The notes under the pieces: model-generated
The model's database searches: none
The model's input: only the letters and a program-made list of their open reading frames with translations
Told to the model about the DNA's origin: nothing
In this document: piece after piece, positions 55,885-64,000 of the stretch
Layout of the letters: each line of letters starts with the position of its first letter
Position numbering within the stretch: position 1 is the first letter of the stretch
DNA from: Stagnimonas aquatica
GTDB taxonomy: Bacteria > Pseudomonadota > Gammaproteobacteria > Nevskiales > Nevskiaceae
DNA length: 64,000 bases
NCBI RefSeq assembly: GCF_003730135.1
Contig: NZ_RJVO01000002.1
Span: forward strand, 310,001-374,000
Direction of reading: 5' to 3'
Made by a program: the position numbers and the translations under genes

Positions 55885-56280
55885 TCAGCCGGCCTGACGA
55901 CGGTCAGTCTCGCGCCGCGCCGGCATCCGCAGCCCTGGGGCCGCATCCGCAGACGCCACCCGGCGCCGGGCACGCTCCAGGGTGCGCCGGACCATCAGCC
56001 CCTCGACCAAACCGTCCAGGCCGCTACGGCCTTTGCCGATCAGCTCGGCGCCGACGGCGCTCAGCTCCAGCTCCGAATCCAGGCTCTGCGGCCGGCCGCT
56101 GAACACGCCGGCGTCGAGCATTTCCCGCAGCGCCAGGGCGAGGTCGGCCTCACGCAGTCCGGTGGCCTGCCAGGCCTCGGCGAAATCGCGGATACGCAGG
56201 CGTGCGCCCGGCCAATCGGCCCGGTAGTCCCGGCAGATCTGGATCACGGCCGATTCGCGGATGGTCGAGGAGATGTGCAT
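55885..56280 (-). CDS. Hypothetical protein, small helical
   Basis: Not recognised. 131 residues starting MHISSTIRESAVIQICRDYRADWPGARLRIRDF, then LREADLALALREMLDAGVF and an Arg-rich C-terminus. The middle looks like a winged-helix or other small helical DNA-binding-type fold, but no motif proves this. A GGAG lies about 8 bases before the ATG; longer in-frame starts add Arg/Trp-rich sequence that is probably not coding. It faces away from the quinone oxidoreductase gene. Confidence 0.6.
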   Translation of the reverse strand: MHISSTIRESAVIQICRDYRADWPGARLRIRDFAEAWQATGLREADLALALREMLDAGVFSGRPQSLDSELELSAVGAELIGKGRSGLDGLVEGLMVRRTLERARRRVASADAAPGLRMPARRETDRRQAG

Positions 56281-56480
56281 GGCGCGGCTCCAGCTCGCAG
56301 TAGCAGGTGTTGCCTTATATCGGCGCCGGCCATGCGGCCACGAGCGCAAGCCTATGGGCAAGAATGCCCAGATCGGACCAACGGTGGCCTTGAGCCTGAC
56401 CGGCGCGCAGTGCGGCAGCCATTGGGTTTTCGCCGGCAATCGGCGAGCATGGCGACCTTCCCGTCGTCCGACCCGATCCC

Positions 56481-57455
56481 ATGAAAGCCATCGTCTGCAC
56501 GCAACTCGGCGGCCCCGAGCTGCTGGAACTGCAAGAGCGCCCCTCGCCCGCGCTGCGCCCGCGCGAACTGCGGGTGGCGGTGAAGAGCGCGGGGGTCAAT
56601 TTCCCCGACTCGCTGCAGATCGCCGGCAAGTACCAGATGAAGCTGGAGCCGCCGTTCACCCCGGGCGCTGAGGTGGCGGGGCTGGTGACGGAAGTGGGCA
56701 GCGCGGTGAGCCAGTACAAGGTCGGCGACGCGGTGGCTGCCTTCGTGCCCAGCGGTGGCTACGCCGAGGAGTGCGTGCTCAGCGTCGATGCCGCCCTGCC
56801 GCTGCCGACGCGACTCGCCGCTGCTGACGCTGGCGGCTTCCCGCTGGTCTACGGCACCACCCTGCACGCTCTCAAGCAGCGCGGCCAGCTCAAGGCCGGC
56901 GAGACCCTGCTGGTGCTGGGTGCGGCCGGCGGCGTCGGCCTGGCCGCAGTGCAGCTGGGCAAGCTGATGGGGGCGAAGGTGATCGCCGCCGCTTCCAGCG
57001 CCGACAAGCTGGCGCTGTGCAAGGCGCAGGGCGCCGACGCGCTGATCGACTACTCGAAGGAGTCGCTGAAGGACGCGATCAAGACCCTGACCAAGGGCCA
57101 GGGTGCCGACGTGATCTACGATCCGGTCGGTGGCGCGCTCGGCGAGGACTGTCTGTCCTGCATCGCCTGGAACGGCCGCTACCTGGTGATCGGCTTTGCC
57201 TCCGGCCCCATCCCCAACCTCGCCGCCAACCGCCTGCTGCTCAAGGGTGCTTCGGCGGTCGGTGTTTTCTGGGGCGCCTTCGCGGTGCGCGAGCCGGCGC
57301 TCAACCTCGCCAACTTCCAGCAGTTGTTCGCCTGGATCGAGGCCGGCGAGCTACAGCCCTACATCTCCGCCCGCTACCCGCTGGCCGAGGCCGGCCGCGC
57401 GCTCCGTGACATGATGGACCGCAAGGTGACCGGCAAGATCGTCCTCATCCCCTGA
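56481..57455 (+). CDS. Zinc-independent quinone oxidoreductase (MDR family)
   Basis: 324 residues, NADPH-dependent quinone oxidoreductase-like. Domains: GroES-like N-terminal part (VKSAGVNFPDSLQIAGKYQ, PFTPGAEVAG), then the Rossmann NADPH site LVLGAAGGVGLAAVQLGK. There are no zinc-ligand cysteines, so it belongs to the QOR/zeta-crystallin group. Starts ATG after a short G+C-rich leader that contains TGGGCA-N4-TGCCCA (56355-56370), a small palindrome of unknown meaning. Confidence 0.9.
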   Translation: MKAIVCTQLGGPELLELQERPSPALRPRELRVAVKSAGVNFPDSLQIAGKYQMKLEPPFTPGAEVAGLVTEVGSAVSQYKVGDAVAAFVPSGGYAEECVLSVDAALPLPTRLAAADAGGFPLVYGTTLHALKQRGQLKAGETLLVLGAAGGVGLAAVQLGKLMGAKVIAAASSADKLALCKAQGADALIDYSKESLKDAIKTLTKGQGADVIYDPVGGALGEDCLSCIAWNGRYLVIGFASGPIPNLAANRLLLKGASAVGVFWGAFAVREPALNLANFQQLFAWIEAGELQPYISARYPLAEAGRALRDMMDRKVTGKIVLIP

Positions 57456-57509
57456 ACACCCTCCACCGTCGCGGCGGCCCTGGCCGTCGCGCGACCCGAA
57501 AGCACTTCG

Positions 57510-57941
57510 ATGTTTGATCGCATACTCGTCATCTGCACCGGCAACATCTGCCGCAGCCCCATCGCCGAAGGCCTGCTCAAGGCCCGCCTGAGCGGCAAGC
57601 AGGTCTGGTCCGCCGGCACCATGGCCATGGTCGGCCACGGCGCCGATCCCTACTCGGTGGAGGTGAGCGCCGAGTACGGCCTGGACATTTCCGCCCACCG
57701 CGCCCAGCAGCTCACCCTGCCCATGCTCCAGAACGCCGACCTGGTGCTCACCCTCGACGGCTCGCACAGCGCCTGGATCAACGGCCGCTACCCGCAGTTC
57801 CGTGGCAAGGTCCACAAGCTCGGCAAATGGCGCAAGGACGAGGACGTGCCCGACCCCTACCGGCATCCTCGCGAGGACTTCGTCAGCGCCTATCAGCAGA
57901 TGGAAGCGCAGGTCGGCGACTGGCTGTCCAAGCTCAAATAA
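57510..57941 (+). CDS. Low-molecular-weight protein-tyrosine phosphatase (Wzb/Etp-like)
   Basis: 143 residues. The P-loop CTGNICRS (CX5R: Cys9, Arg15) and the general acid in VPDPYRHP (Asp115) are present. In polysaccharide systems such phosphatases dephosphorylate the Wzc/Etk tyrosine kinase. Here the gene stands alone, about 41 kb from the export genes, with no kinase gene in the window. A role in exopolysaccharide control is therefore plausible but unproven; arsenate-reductase-type members are excluded by the DPY motif context. Confidence 0.88.
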   Translation: MFDRILVICTGNICRSPIAEGLLKARLSGKQVWSAGTMAMVGHGADPYSVEVSAEYGLDISAHRAQQLTLPMLQNADLVLTLDGSHSAWINGRYPQFRGKVHKLGKWRKDEDVPDPYRHPREDFVSAYQQMEAQVGDWLSKLK

Positions 57942-57966
57942 TCGCCAGCCCGGCGAGCGGGCGACC

Positions 57967-57972
57967 TATAAT
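57967..57972 (+). promoter_or_regulatory. -10 element upstream of miaB
   Basis: Perfect TATAAT in CCTATAATCGCCG, 44 bases before the miaB start; the same CCTATAATC context precedes argG. Confidence 0.5.
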
Positions 57973-58016
57973 CGCCGCCCCTTTCACAGCCCCGGCTTAT
58001 CCGCCGTCCCGCTGCC

Positions 58017-59393
58017 ATGAGCACCAATGAAACTCCCGCCACCCCGGCGGCCAGTCCGGCGTCGCCGAAGCTTTACCTGATTTCCTGGGGCTGCCAGATG
58101 AACGAGTACGACTCGTCCAAGATGGCCGACGTGCTGGCGCAGTCGCACGGCTACAGCCGCACCCAGAACCCCGAGGAAGCCGACCTGTTGCTGCTCAACA
58201 CCTGCTCGGTGCGCGAGAAGGCGCAGGAGAAGGTGTTCAGCGAGCTGGGCCGCTGGAAGGAGTGGAAGGCCGCCAACCCACAGCGCGTGATCGGCGTCGG
58301 TGGCTGCGTCGCCTCGCAGGAAGGCGAGGCCTTGAGCGCCCGCGCTGGCGTGGTGGACATGGTGTTTGGCCCGCAGACCCTGCACCGCCTGCCGGAGCTG
58401 CTGGAACAGACCCGCCGCACCCAGAAGCCGGCGGTGGACGTGCGCTTTCCTGAGATCGAGAAGTTCGACCACCTGCCGGCGCCGCGCGCCGAAGGGCCGA
58501 CCGCCTTCGTGTCGATCATGGAAGGCTGCTCGAAGTACTGTAGCTTCTGCATCGTGCCCTACACCCGTGGCCCGGAAGTCAGCCGGCCGCTGGACGATGT
58601 GCTGGTGGAGTGCGCGCGGCTGGCCGAGCAGGGCGTGCGTGAGATCAACCTGCTGGGCCAGAACGTCAACGCCTACCAGGGCCGCATGGGCGAAACCGGC
58701 GAGTTCTGCGATCTGGCGCTGCTGATCCACTACGTCGCGCGCATCCCCGGCATAGACCGCATCCACTACACCACCAGCCACCCTGCGGAGTTCAGCGAGG
58801 CGCTGATCGCCGCCTACGCCGAGGAGCCCAAGCTGGCCAGCTACTTGCACCTGCCGGTGCAGAGCGGCAGCGACCGCATCCTCGCCGCGATGAAGCGCGG
58901 CTACACGCGCCAGCAGTACCTCGACAAGATCGCCCGCGTGCGCCAGGTGCGGCCGGGGCTGTCGATCTCCACCGACATCATCGTCGGCTTCCCCAGCGAG
59001 TCCGAGGACGACTTCGCGGCCACGCTGGACGCGGTGGAGCAGGCCGGTTTCGACGCCGCCTTCTCCTTCCTCTACTCGCCACGCCCGGGCACCCCCGCCG
59101 CCAACCTGCGCGACAACGTGCCGGTGGAACTGAAGGAACGCCGCCTGGCCCTGCTGCAGGCGCGCATCAAGCAGCGCAGCGATGCCTTCCAGCAAGCGCT
59201 GGTCGGCAGCACCCAGCCGGTGCTGGTGGAGCGCGTCTCGCGCAAGAACGCCCGCCAGATGGCCGGCCGCACGCCTCAGAACCGCACGGTGAACTTCGAT
59301 GCGCCGGCCTCGCTGATCGGCCAGTTTGTGGACGTGGAAATCACCGAGGCGATGCCGAATTCGCTGCGCGGGCGTATGGTCCGGGTGTCTTAG
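58017..59393 (+). CDS. miaB: tRNA-2-methylthio-N6-dimethylallyladenosine synthase
   Basis: Radical-SAM enzyme that methylthiolates A37 of tRNAs reading UNN codons. 458 residues with the N-terminal cluster cysteines ([23 protein letters not shown]), the radical-SAM motif CSKYCSFC, and a C-terminal TRAM domain ([11 protein letters not shown] to [15 protein letters not shown]). First gene of the miaB-[TA]-ybeZ-ybeY-corC cluster. Confidence 0.97.
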   Translation: MSTNETPATPAASPASPKLYLISWGCQMNEYDSSKMADVLAQSHGYSRTQNPEEADLLLLNTCSVREKAQEKVFSELGRWKEWKAANPQRVIGVGGCVASQEGEALSARAGVVDMVFGPQTLHRLPELLEQTRRTQKPAVDVRFPEIEKFDHLPAPRAEGPTAFVSIMEGCSKYCSFCIVPYTRGPEVSRPLDDVLVECARLAEQGVREINLLGQNVNAYQGRMGETGEFCDLALLIHYVARIPGIDRIHYTTSHPAEFSEALIAAYAEEPKLASYLHLPVQSGSDRILAAMKRGYTRQQYLDKIARVRQVRPGLSISTDIIVGFPSESEDDFAATLDAVEQAGFDAAFSFLYSPRPGTPAANLRDNVPVELKERRLALLQARIKQRSDAFQQALVGSTQPVLVERVSRKNARQMAGRTPQNRTVNFDAPASLIGQFVDVEITEAMPNSLRGRMVRVS

Positions 59394-59425
59394 AATTGTT
59401 CGCCGCCTGCTGACCGGAGCACTCG

Positions 59426-59626
59426 ATGAGCACAGCCCCGCCAAACGACAAGACCCTGGCCACCGAGATGATCGCCAAGCTACCGGAGGACGCCACCTTC
59501 GAGGACATGCAGTACCACCTGTATGTGCTGGAAAAGATACGCAAGGGTGACGAAGACATCCGTGCCGGCCGCAGCCACACCACCGAAGAGGCGCGCATCC
59601 TTCTGGCGAAATGGCTCAAACACTGA
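59426..59626 (+). CDS. Type II antitoxin (ParE/RelE partner)
   Basis: 66 residues: [55 protein letters not shown]. The LPEDATFEDMxYxLYVxEKI pattern followed by AGRxxTxEEA is the usual antitoxin encoded before RelE/ParE-family toxins. It overlaps the toxin gene by 16 bases. A TAGAAT (59391-59396) overlapping the miaB stop could be its own -10. The pair interrupts the normally tight miaB-ybeZ junction. Confidence 0.82.
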   Translation: MSTAPPNDKTLATEMIAKLPEDATFEDMQYHLYVLEKIRKGDEDIRAGRSHTTEEARILLAKWLKH

Positions 59627-59919
59627 TCTGGGCGACAACGGCGCTGCGCGACATTGCCGAGATCGCGGACTACATCCGCAAAGACGTACCGCAGTATGCG
59701 GATGTGATGGTGGAGCGCTTCTTGGCCTTGGGACCTTCGATCAAGGATTTCCCGCATCTGGGCCGGATGGTCCCGGAATACCGCGATCCAAACCTGCGGG
59801 AACGCTTCATCCATAGCTATCGCGTGCTCTACCGCCTCGAACCACAGCAAATCTCGGTGATCGCCGTCATCCACGGCAAACGCCTGCTTGAAGACGCTCT
59901 CGAAGGGCGCAACCCATGA
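59611..59919 (+). CDS. RelE/ParE-family toxin
   Basis: 102 residues: [83 protein letters not shown]. The WATTAxxDIxxIxxYI start and YRVLYRL/IHGKR end are typical of ParE/RelE toxins, which either inhibit gyrase or cut mRNA at the ribosome; which applies is not clear. Its ATGA end overlaps the ybeZ start, so toxin and YbeZ are translationally coupled. Confidence 0.85.
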   Translation: MAQTLIWATTALRDIAEIADYIRKDVPQYADVMVERFLALGPSIKDFPHLGRMVPEYRDPNLRERFIHSYRVLYRLEPQQISVIAVIHGKRLLEDALEGRNP

Positions 59920-60896
59920 CCTCAACACCTGCCCATCTCGACCTCGTCCTCGAACCCGACGAGGCCGGCCGCATCGCCAGCCTCAACGGCCCCTTCGACG
60001 CCCACCTGCGGCAGATCGAGCTGCGCCTGGGCATCGAGATCCGCAACCGCGGCAACTTCTACCGCCTGCTCGGTCCCGAGGACGAGATCGCGCGCGGCCA
60101 GACCCTGCTCGAACACCTGTTCGCGCAGACCGAGACCAGCTCGCTGGCCGCCGAGCAGATCCATCTGGCGCTGCTGGAACTGAGTGGCCCGCGCCCGGCC
60201 GCCGAGGAGCTGGCGCCGGTCGAGGGCGACGAGGTGGTGGTGCGCACGAAGCGCGGCGTGGTGCGCGGCCGCACGCCGCTGCAGAAAGCCTACCTCAAGG
60301 CCATCGCCGCCCACGACGTGAGCTTCGGCATCGGCCCCGCCGGCACCGGCAAGACCTATCTCGCGGTCGCCTCGGCGGTCGCCGCGCTGGAGAAGGACCG
60401 CGTGCGCCGCATCGTGCTGGTGCGGCCGGCGGTGGAGGCCGGCGAGAAGCTGGGCTTTCTGCCCGGCGACATGGCGCAGAAAGTGGACCCCTATCTGCGG
60501 CCGCTCTACGACGGCCTCTACGAGATGCTCGGCTTCGAGCGGGTGGCGAAGCTGATCGAGAAGAACGTCATCGAGGTCGCCCCGCTCGCCTACATGCGCG
60601 GCCGCACGCTCAACGAGAGCTTCATCATTCTCGACGAGGCGCAGAACACCACCACCGAGCAGATGAAGATGTTCCTGACCCGGATTGGCTTCGGCAGTTG
60701 CGCGGTCATCACTGGCGATCTCACCCAGACCGACCTGCCCAACAAGGACCGCTCGGGCCTGAAGCACGCCATCGCCGTGCTCGACGGCGTTGCCGGCATC
60801 AGCTTCACCTACTTCCGCAAGCAGGACGTGGTGCGGCATCCGCTGGTGCAGGCCATCGTCGGCGCCTACGAGCGCCACGAAGCCGAGCAGGCATGA
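59916..60896 (+). CDS. ybeZ: PhoH-family ATPase YbeZ
   Basis: 326 residues; ATPase that partners with the YbeY endoribonuclease in ribosome and RNA quality control. Walker A is [15 protein letters not shown] (about 141-155), Walker [12 protein letters not shown]; other family blocks are [13 protein letters not shown] and GDLTQTDLP. The start overlaps the toxin stop (ATGA); the end overlaps ybeY in the same way. Confidence 0.95.
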   Translation: MTSTPAHLDLVLEPDEAGRIASLNGPFDAHLRQIELRLGIEIRNRGNFYRLLGPEDEIARGQTLLEHLFAQTETSSLAAEQIHLALLELSGPRPAAEELAPVEGDEVVVRTKRGVVRGRTPLQKAYLKAIAAHDVSFGIGPAGTGKTYLAVASAVAALEKDRVRRIVLVRPAVEAGEKLGFLPGDMAQKVDPYLRPLYDGLYEMLGFERVAKLIEKNVIEVAPLAYMRGRTLNESFIILDEAQNTTTEQMKMFLTRIGFGSCAVITGDLTQTDLPNKDRSGLKHAIAVLDGVAGISFTYFRKQDVVRHPLVQAIVGAYERHEAEQA

Positions 60897-61315
60897 GCGA
60901 AATCCACATCCAGCGCGCCGTACCCGCCGCCGGCATCCCTACCGCCGCCAGCCTGCGCGGCTGGGCCGAGGCGGCGCGCGGCAGGAAGAAGGGCGAGATC
61001 ACCATCCGCATCGTCGCGGCCGCCGAGAGCCAGGCGCTCAACCGCGACTTCCGTGGCAAGGACAAGCCGACCAATGTGCTGTCGTTTCCGATGGGCGAGC
61101 CCGGCTACCTGGGCGATATCGTGATCTGCGCGCCGGTGGTGGCGGCCGAGGCGGTCGAGCAGGGCAAGGCCGCCCGCGCCCACTGGGCGCACATGGTGGT
61201 GCACGGGGTGCTGCACCTGCTGGGCCACGACCATATCCAGGACGACGAGGCCGAGAAGATGGAAGCCCTGGAGCGCAAGCTGTTGGCGCGGCTTGGTTTT
61301 CCCGACCCTTACTGA
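60893..61315 (+). CDS. ybeY: rRNA maturation endoribonuclease YbeY
   Basis: 140 residues; zinc endoribonuclease for 16S rRNA 3' processing. The metal motif [15 protein letters not shown] (H-x3-H-x5-H) and [17 protein letters not shown] are characteristic. It lies between ybeZ and corC as in most gammaproteobacteria. Confidence 0.96.
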   Translation: MSEIHIQRAVPAAGIPTAASLRGWAEAARGRKKGEITIRIVAAAESQALNRDFRGKDKPTNVLSFPMGEPGYLGDIVICAPVVAAEAVEQGKAARAHWAHMVVHGVLHLLGHDHIQDDEAEKMEALERKLLARLGFPDPY

Positions 61316-61448
61316 AGCCTGGCAGCCCGGCCGGGGGCTTGAAAACGCCCCGTCATGGCCCAGCCTGTAAACTACCGGTCCAGCAAAAACCCCACACCGC
61401 CCGAGCCGCCCGCCCGCAAGGCCTGGCTTTTGCGAGTGTGCTGACACG

Positions 61449-62303
61449 ATGAACGACGGCCCTAGTAGCAACCACGAAGACACTCACGAGACGACGCCCA
61501 GCCATTGGTGGAAGCGTCTGACCCTGCGCCTGGTGGGCGGCCCGCGCACCCAGGAAGACCTCAAGGACCTGCTGGAGGGTGCCCGCGAGGACGGCCTGAT
61601 GGACGCCGATGCCGCCGACATGATCGACGGCGTGCTGGAAACCCGGGAGTTGCAGGCCCGCGACATCATGGTGCCGCGCGCGCAGATGGTCTGCATCGAG
61701 TCCGACTGGGGGCCGGAGCAGGTGCTCGCCGCCGTGGTCGAGTCCGGCCACTCGCGTTATCCGGTGATCGGCGACAACAAGGACGAAGTGGTCGGCGTGC
61801 TGCTGGCCAAGGACCTGCTCAAGTTCACCACCGCCACCGCCACCTTCGATCTGGCGCGGGTGATGCGCCCGACCAGCTTCGTGCCCGAGTCCAAGCGGGT
61901 CAACGTGCTGCTCAAGGACTTCAAGCGCAAGCACCAGCACATGGCCATCGTCGTCGATGAATACGGCGGAGTCGCTGGCCTGGTGACCATCGAGGACATC
62001 CTGGAAACCATCGTCGGCGAGATCGACGACGAGCACGACGAGGCCGAGGGCGCCTGGATCATCAAGCAGGACGAGCGCCGCTACGTGGTCAACGCGCTGA
62101 CGCCGATCGAGGAGTTCAACGAGCACTTCAACGCCGAGTTCAGCGACGAGGAATTCGACACCGTCGGCGGCCTGGTGGTGCACCACTTCGGGCACCTGCC
62201 AAGGCGCGGCGAGAGCGTGAAGATCGGCCGCTTCCAGTTCAGCGTGCAGCGCGCCGACTCGCGGCGCGTGCAGCAGTTGCAAGTGCTGCTGTCCCAGGAC
62301 TGA
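61449..62303 (+). CDS. corC: CorC/HlyC-family protein (YbeX)
   Basis: 284 residues: RDIMVPRAQMVCIE starts the first of two CBS domains (about 65-190), which often bind adenosine nucleotides; a CorC-HlyC domain follows (about 205-283, FNEHFNAEFSDEEFDTVGGLVV). It lacks membrane segments. Linked to magnesium/cobalt efflux and, in E. coli, to ribosome metabolism (YbeX). The stop shares a base with the next ATG (TGATG). Confidence 0.94.
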   Translation: MNDGPSSNHEDTHETTPSHWWKRLTLRLVGGPRTQEDLKDLLEGAREDGLMDADAADMIDGVLETRELQARDIMVPRAQMVCIESDWGPEQVLAAVVESGHSRYPVIGDNKDEVVGVLLAKDLLKFTTATATFDLARVMRPTSFVPESKRVNVLLKDFKRKHQHMAIVVDEYGGVAGLVTIEDILETIVGEIDDEHDEAEGAWIIKQDERRYVVNALTPIEEFNEHFNAEFSDEEFDTVGGLVVHHFGHLPRRGESVKIGRFQFSVQRADSRRVQQLQVLLSQD

Positions 62304-63538
62304 TGTCCGCCCTGCGCCACTGGCTGGCCGCGAGCCTGCTGGCCCTGCTCGCCTGGCTGCCTGCCGCACAGGCCCAGGCGGAGCCGGCCTCGGCACCGGC
62401 GCCGCGCATCAGCCTGCTCAGCTTCGCGCCCGGCCCGGTGTACTGGCAGCGCTTCGGCCACAACGCGCTGATGGTCGAACCCGGCGATGGCAGCGCCACC
62501 GCCGTCTACAACTACGGCATCTTCGACTTCTTCCAGAAGAACTTCTTCCTCAACTTCGCACGCGGCCACATGCTCTACCGGCTGGCGGCGATCCCGGTGC
62601 CGAACACGCTCGCCGAGTACGCCGCCGAAGGCCGCTGGGTGTACGTGCAGGAACTGGCCCTGAGCGAGACACAGGCGCGCCAGTTGGCTGCCTTCCTGGC
62701 CGACAACGCCCTGCCGCAGAACGCCGAGTACCGCTACGACTACTTCCTCTCCAACTGCTCGACGCGGGTGCGCGATGCGCTCGACCAGACCCTCGGCGGC
62801 GCGCTGAAACAGGCCTGGAGCGGGCAACCCAGCGGCAGCAGTTTCCGCCGCGAGGCCACCCGCCTGATGTCGCCGGTGCCGGCGCTGATGCTGGGCATGG
62901 ACTACATCCTCGGCCCCGCCGCCGACCGGCCGATCAGCCTTTGGGAGCAGGCCTTCGTGCCCGAGGTGCTGATGCGCGCGGTGCGCGCGGTGCGCGTCGA
63001 TGGTCAGCCGCTGGTGGCGCGCGAAGGCTACTGGCTGCCGCCCGCCGGCGGCCCGGAGGCGCCCGAGCAAGCCTTTGGCTACACCCTGCCCGCCCTGTTG
63101 CTGGGCGCTCTGCTGGCGACGGCGCTCGTCCTGCTGCACCGCCAGCGTCGGCGCCCCGCCGCACGCGGCGCCTACCTGGTGCTGGCGCTGCTGCCCAGCC
63201 TGCTCTCCGGCCTGGGCGGCGTGGTGCTGTTGGCGGCCTGGACGCTGACCGACCACTGGGCGATGTGGGCCAACCACAATCTGCTGCTGTTCAGTCCCCT
63301 GAGCCTGCTGCTGATCCCCAGTCTCGCCGGCAGCGCCCGCGCGCAATGGCGGCCGGGGCGGACGCAGCGTCTGCTGGCGGCGCTGATCGCCTTCGGCGCC
63401 CTGCTCAGCCTGCCGCTGCAACTCTTGCCGGGCGCTCAGCAGCAACTGCCCTGGATCGCCTTTTGGCTGCCGGTGCATGCCGTGCTCGCCTGGAACCTGC
63501 GCCAGAGCGGCCGGGCGCCGCCGGTGGCGACGCGCTAG
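62303..63538 (+). CDS. DUF4105-family membrane protein
   Basis: 411 residues. A signal peptide (about 1-25) precedes a periplasmic alpha/beta domain of about 200 residues with YWQRFGHNALMVE, VYNYGIFDFFQKNFFLNFARGHMLYRLA and YRYDYFLSNCSTRVRDALD; the His and Cys in these blocks recall a cysteine-peptidase-like site. Five or more membrane segments follow. This matches DUF4105 (Lnb N-terminal-like) proteins of unknown function. It occupies the position after corC where lnt is usual in gammaproteobacteria, and is coupled to corC by a one-base overlap. Confidence 0.85.
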   Translation: MSALRHWLAASLLALLAWLPAAQAQAEPASAPAPRISLLSFAPGPVYWQRFGHNALMVEPGDGSATAVYNYGIFDFFQKNFFLNFARGHMLYRLAAIPVPNTLAEYAAEGRWVYVQELALSETQARQLAAFLADNALPQNAEYRYDYFLSNCSTRVRDALDQTLGGALKQAWSGQPSGSSFRREATRLMSPVPALMLGMDYILGPAADRPISLWEQAFVPEVLMRAVRAVRVDGQPLVAREGYWLPPAGGPEAPEQAFGYTLPALLLGALLATALVLLHRQRRRPAARGAYLVLALLPSLLSGLGGVVLLAAWTLTDHWAMWANHNLLLFSPLSLLLIPSLAGSARAQWRPGRTQRLLAALIAFGALLSLPLQLLPGAQQQLPWIAFWLPVHAVLAWNLRQSGRAPPVATR

Positions 63539-63568
63539 CACCACGCAATTCAAGTGCGCCCCAAAATC

Positions 63569-63678
63569 CCCTCCCCTGCGCAGCGGGGGAGGGCCAGGGA
63601 GGGGGCGTTTGTTCCCGGCGAATCCCTTAGCGCAAATAACGTCCCCATCCCGACCTTCCCCCGCTACGCAGGGGAAGG
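63569..63678. repeat. Inverted pair of dispersed palindromes (empty loop)
   Basis: A left palindrome CCCTCCCCTGCGC...GGGGGAGGG (63569-63593) with GCCAGGGAGGGGGCG, and a right palindrome CCTTCCCCCGC...GGGGAAGG (63654-63678) preceded by GTCCCCATCCCGA. The two are reverse complements over about 38 bases with a 35-base loop. They match the outer arms flanking IS30 at 44311 and 45586-45625. This fills the 174-base gap between the flanking genes. Confidence 0.75.
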
Positions 63679-63712
63679 AGACCAGCGCCTTACCCAAACG
63701 CGCCGCAGCCCC

Positions 63713-64000
63713 TCAAACCTCCCACCCCGGATTCGCCCGCCCCAGACGCCGCAGCAGGCCCGGCCAGACCAGCGCGCCGCCCAGCCCCTTGGTGACCGCC
63801 GCCGCCTGCGCCTGGATACCGGCCAGGATCGGCGCCGGAATCGGCAACAACTCGCCGCCGCCGGACTGCGCCCGCACCTGGATCATGCAGGCCGCCTCGA
63901 ACAGGTACATGGCGAGGAAGGCGTCGGCCACCGTGCCACCTGCGGTCAGCAGGCCATGGTTGCGCAGCATCAGAAAGGCCTTGTCGCCGAGATCGCGCAC
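63713..64000 (-). CDS. Class II aldolase/adducin-family protein (start outside window)
   Basis: C-terminal 95 residues only; the frame is open to the window edge. RDLGDKAFLMLRNHGLLTAGGTVADAFLAMYLFEAACMIQVRAQSGG is the conserved C-terminal part of the class II aldolase/adducin domain, with the metal-binding-type His in RNHGLLT. Members include sugar-phosphate aldolases and decarboxylase-like enzymes; the specific substrate cannot be assigned. Confidence 0.85.
   Translation of the reverse strand: MRDLGDKAFLMLRNHGLLTAGGTVADAFLAMYLFEAACMIQVRAQSGGGELLPIPAPILAGIQAQAAAVTKGLGGALVWPGLLRRLGRANPGWEV

Overview
The window looks like chromosomal DNA from a high-G+C gammaproteobacterium, most likely of the Xanthomonadales/Lysobacteraceae type. 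The evidence is the strong G/C third-position bias, the opgGH, uvrA-MFS-ssb and miaB-ybeZ-ybeY-ybeX arrangements, the olsBA ornithine-lipid pair, TonB-dependent and POT transporters, GlyGly-CTERM-like protein sorting, and short dispersed palindromes of the 'ccctgcgcgcaggg' kind. No rRNA, tRNA, phage or CRISPR array was found. One complete IS30-family element is present.

Layout. (1) 1-8988: the 3' part of an exopolysaccharide/O-antigen operon. It holds a Wzy-like polymerase, a WcaF-like acetyltransferase, four GT4 and two GT2 glycosyltransferases and a DUF288/STELLO-like protein, mostly joined by 4-base overlaps. Two adjacent gene pairs are tandem paralogues. (2) 9010-16158: a visibly less G+C-rich island carrying the outer-membrane side of polysaccharide export (YjbH/GfcD, a multi-SLBB Wza/GfcE-type protein, a YjbF/GfcB lipoprotein and a small Thr-Ser-Ala repeat protein like GfcA/YjbE), plus a coupled alpha/beta-hydrolase. 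(3) 16199-27150: housekeeping and envelope genes: argG, a TonB receptor, rnt, opgG-opgH (osmoregulated periplasmic glucans), olsB-olsA with a Pho-box-like site upstream, and a CoA-binding protein. (4) 27200-35603: an unknown protein, a palindrome cluster, an AraC regulator divergent from a fatty-acid desaturase, a lipase-like hydrolase, an SDR dehydrogenase, membrane proteins, a LuxR regulator and a rhodanese. (5) 35635-44209: TolC, a secreted serine protease with a C-terminal sorting signal, a POT transporter, and S9 and M28 peptidases, which together suggest a peptide-scavenging lifestyle. (6) 44234-45625: IS30 nested inside symmetric palindromes. (7) 45661-51195: a Lon-N domain protein, a metallophosphoesterase, a PQQ dehydrogenase with cytochrome c domain, a DUF1272 protein and two universal stress proteins, each behind an FNR/ANR-like palindrome. 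(8) 51223-64000: uvrA divergent from MFS-ssb, a quinone oxidoreductase, a Wzb-like phosphatase, miaB, a toxin-antitoxin pair spliced into the ybeZ-ybeY-corC operon, a DUF4105 protein and a partial class II aldolase.

How it fits together. Regions 1, 2 and the phosphatase in region 8 supply repeat-unit assembly, polymerisation and outer-membrane export of an extracellular polysaccharide. opgGH and olsBA modify the envelope, the olsBA pair plausibly under phosphate limitation. The proteases with the POT and TonB systems would degrade and import external peptides. The most noteworthy observations are the rearranged gfc/yjb-type secretion locus with its repeat-tailed small protein, the toxin-antitoxin module translationally fused into the miaB-ybeZ operon, the nested palindrome/IS30 structure, and the candidate PhoB and FNR sites. 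I did not find a clearly novel defence or biosynthetic system.
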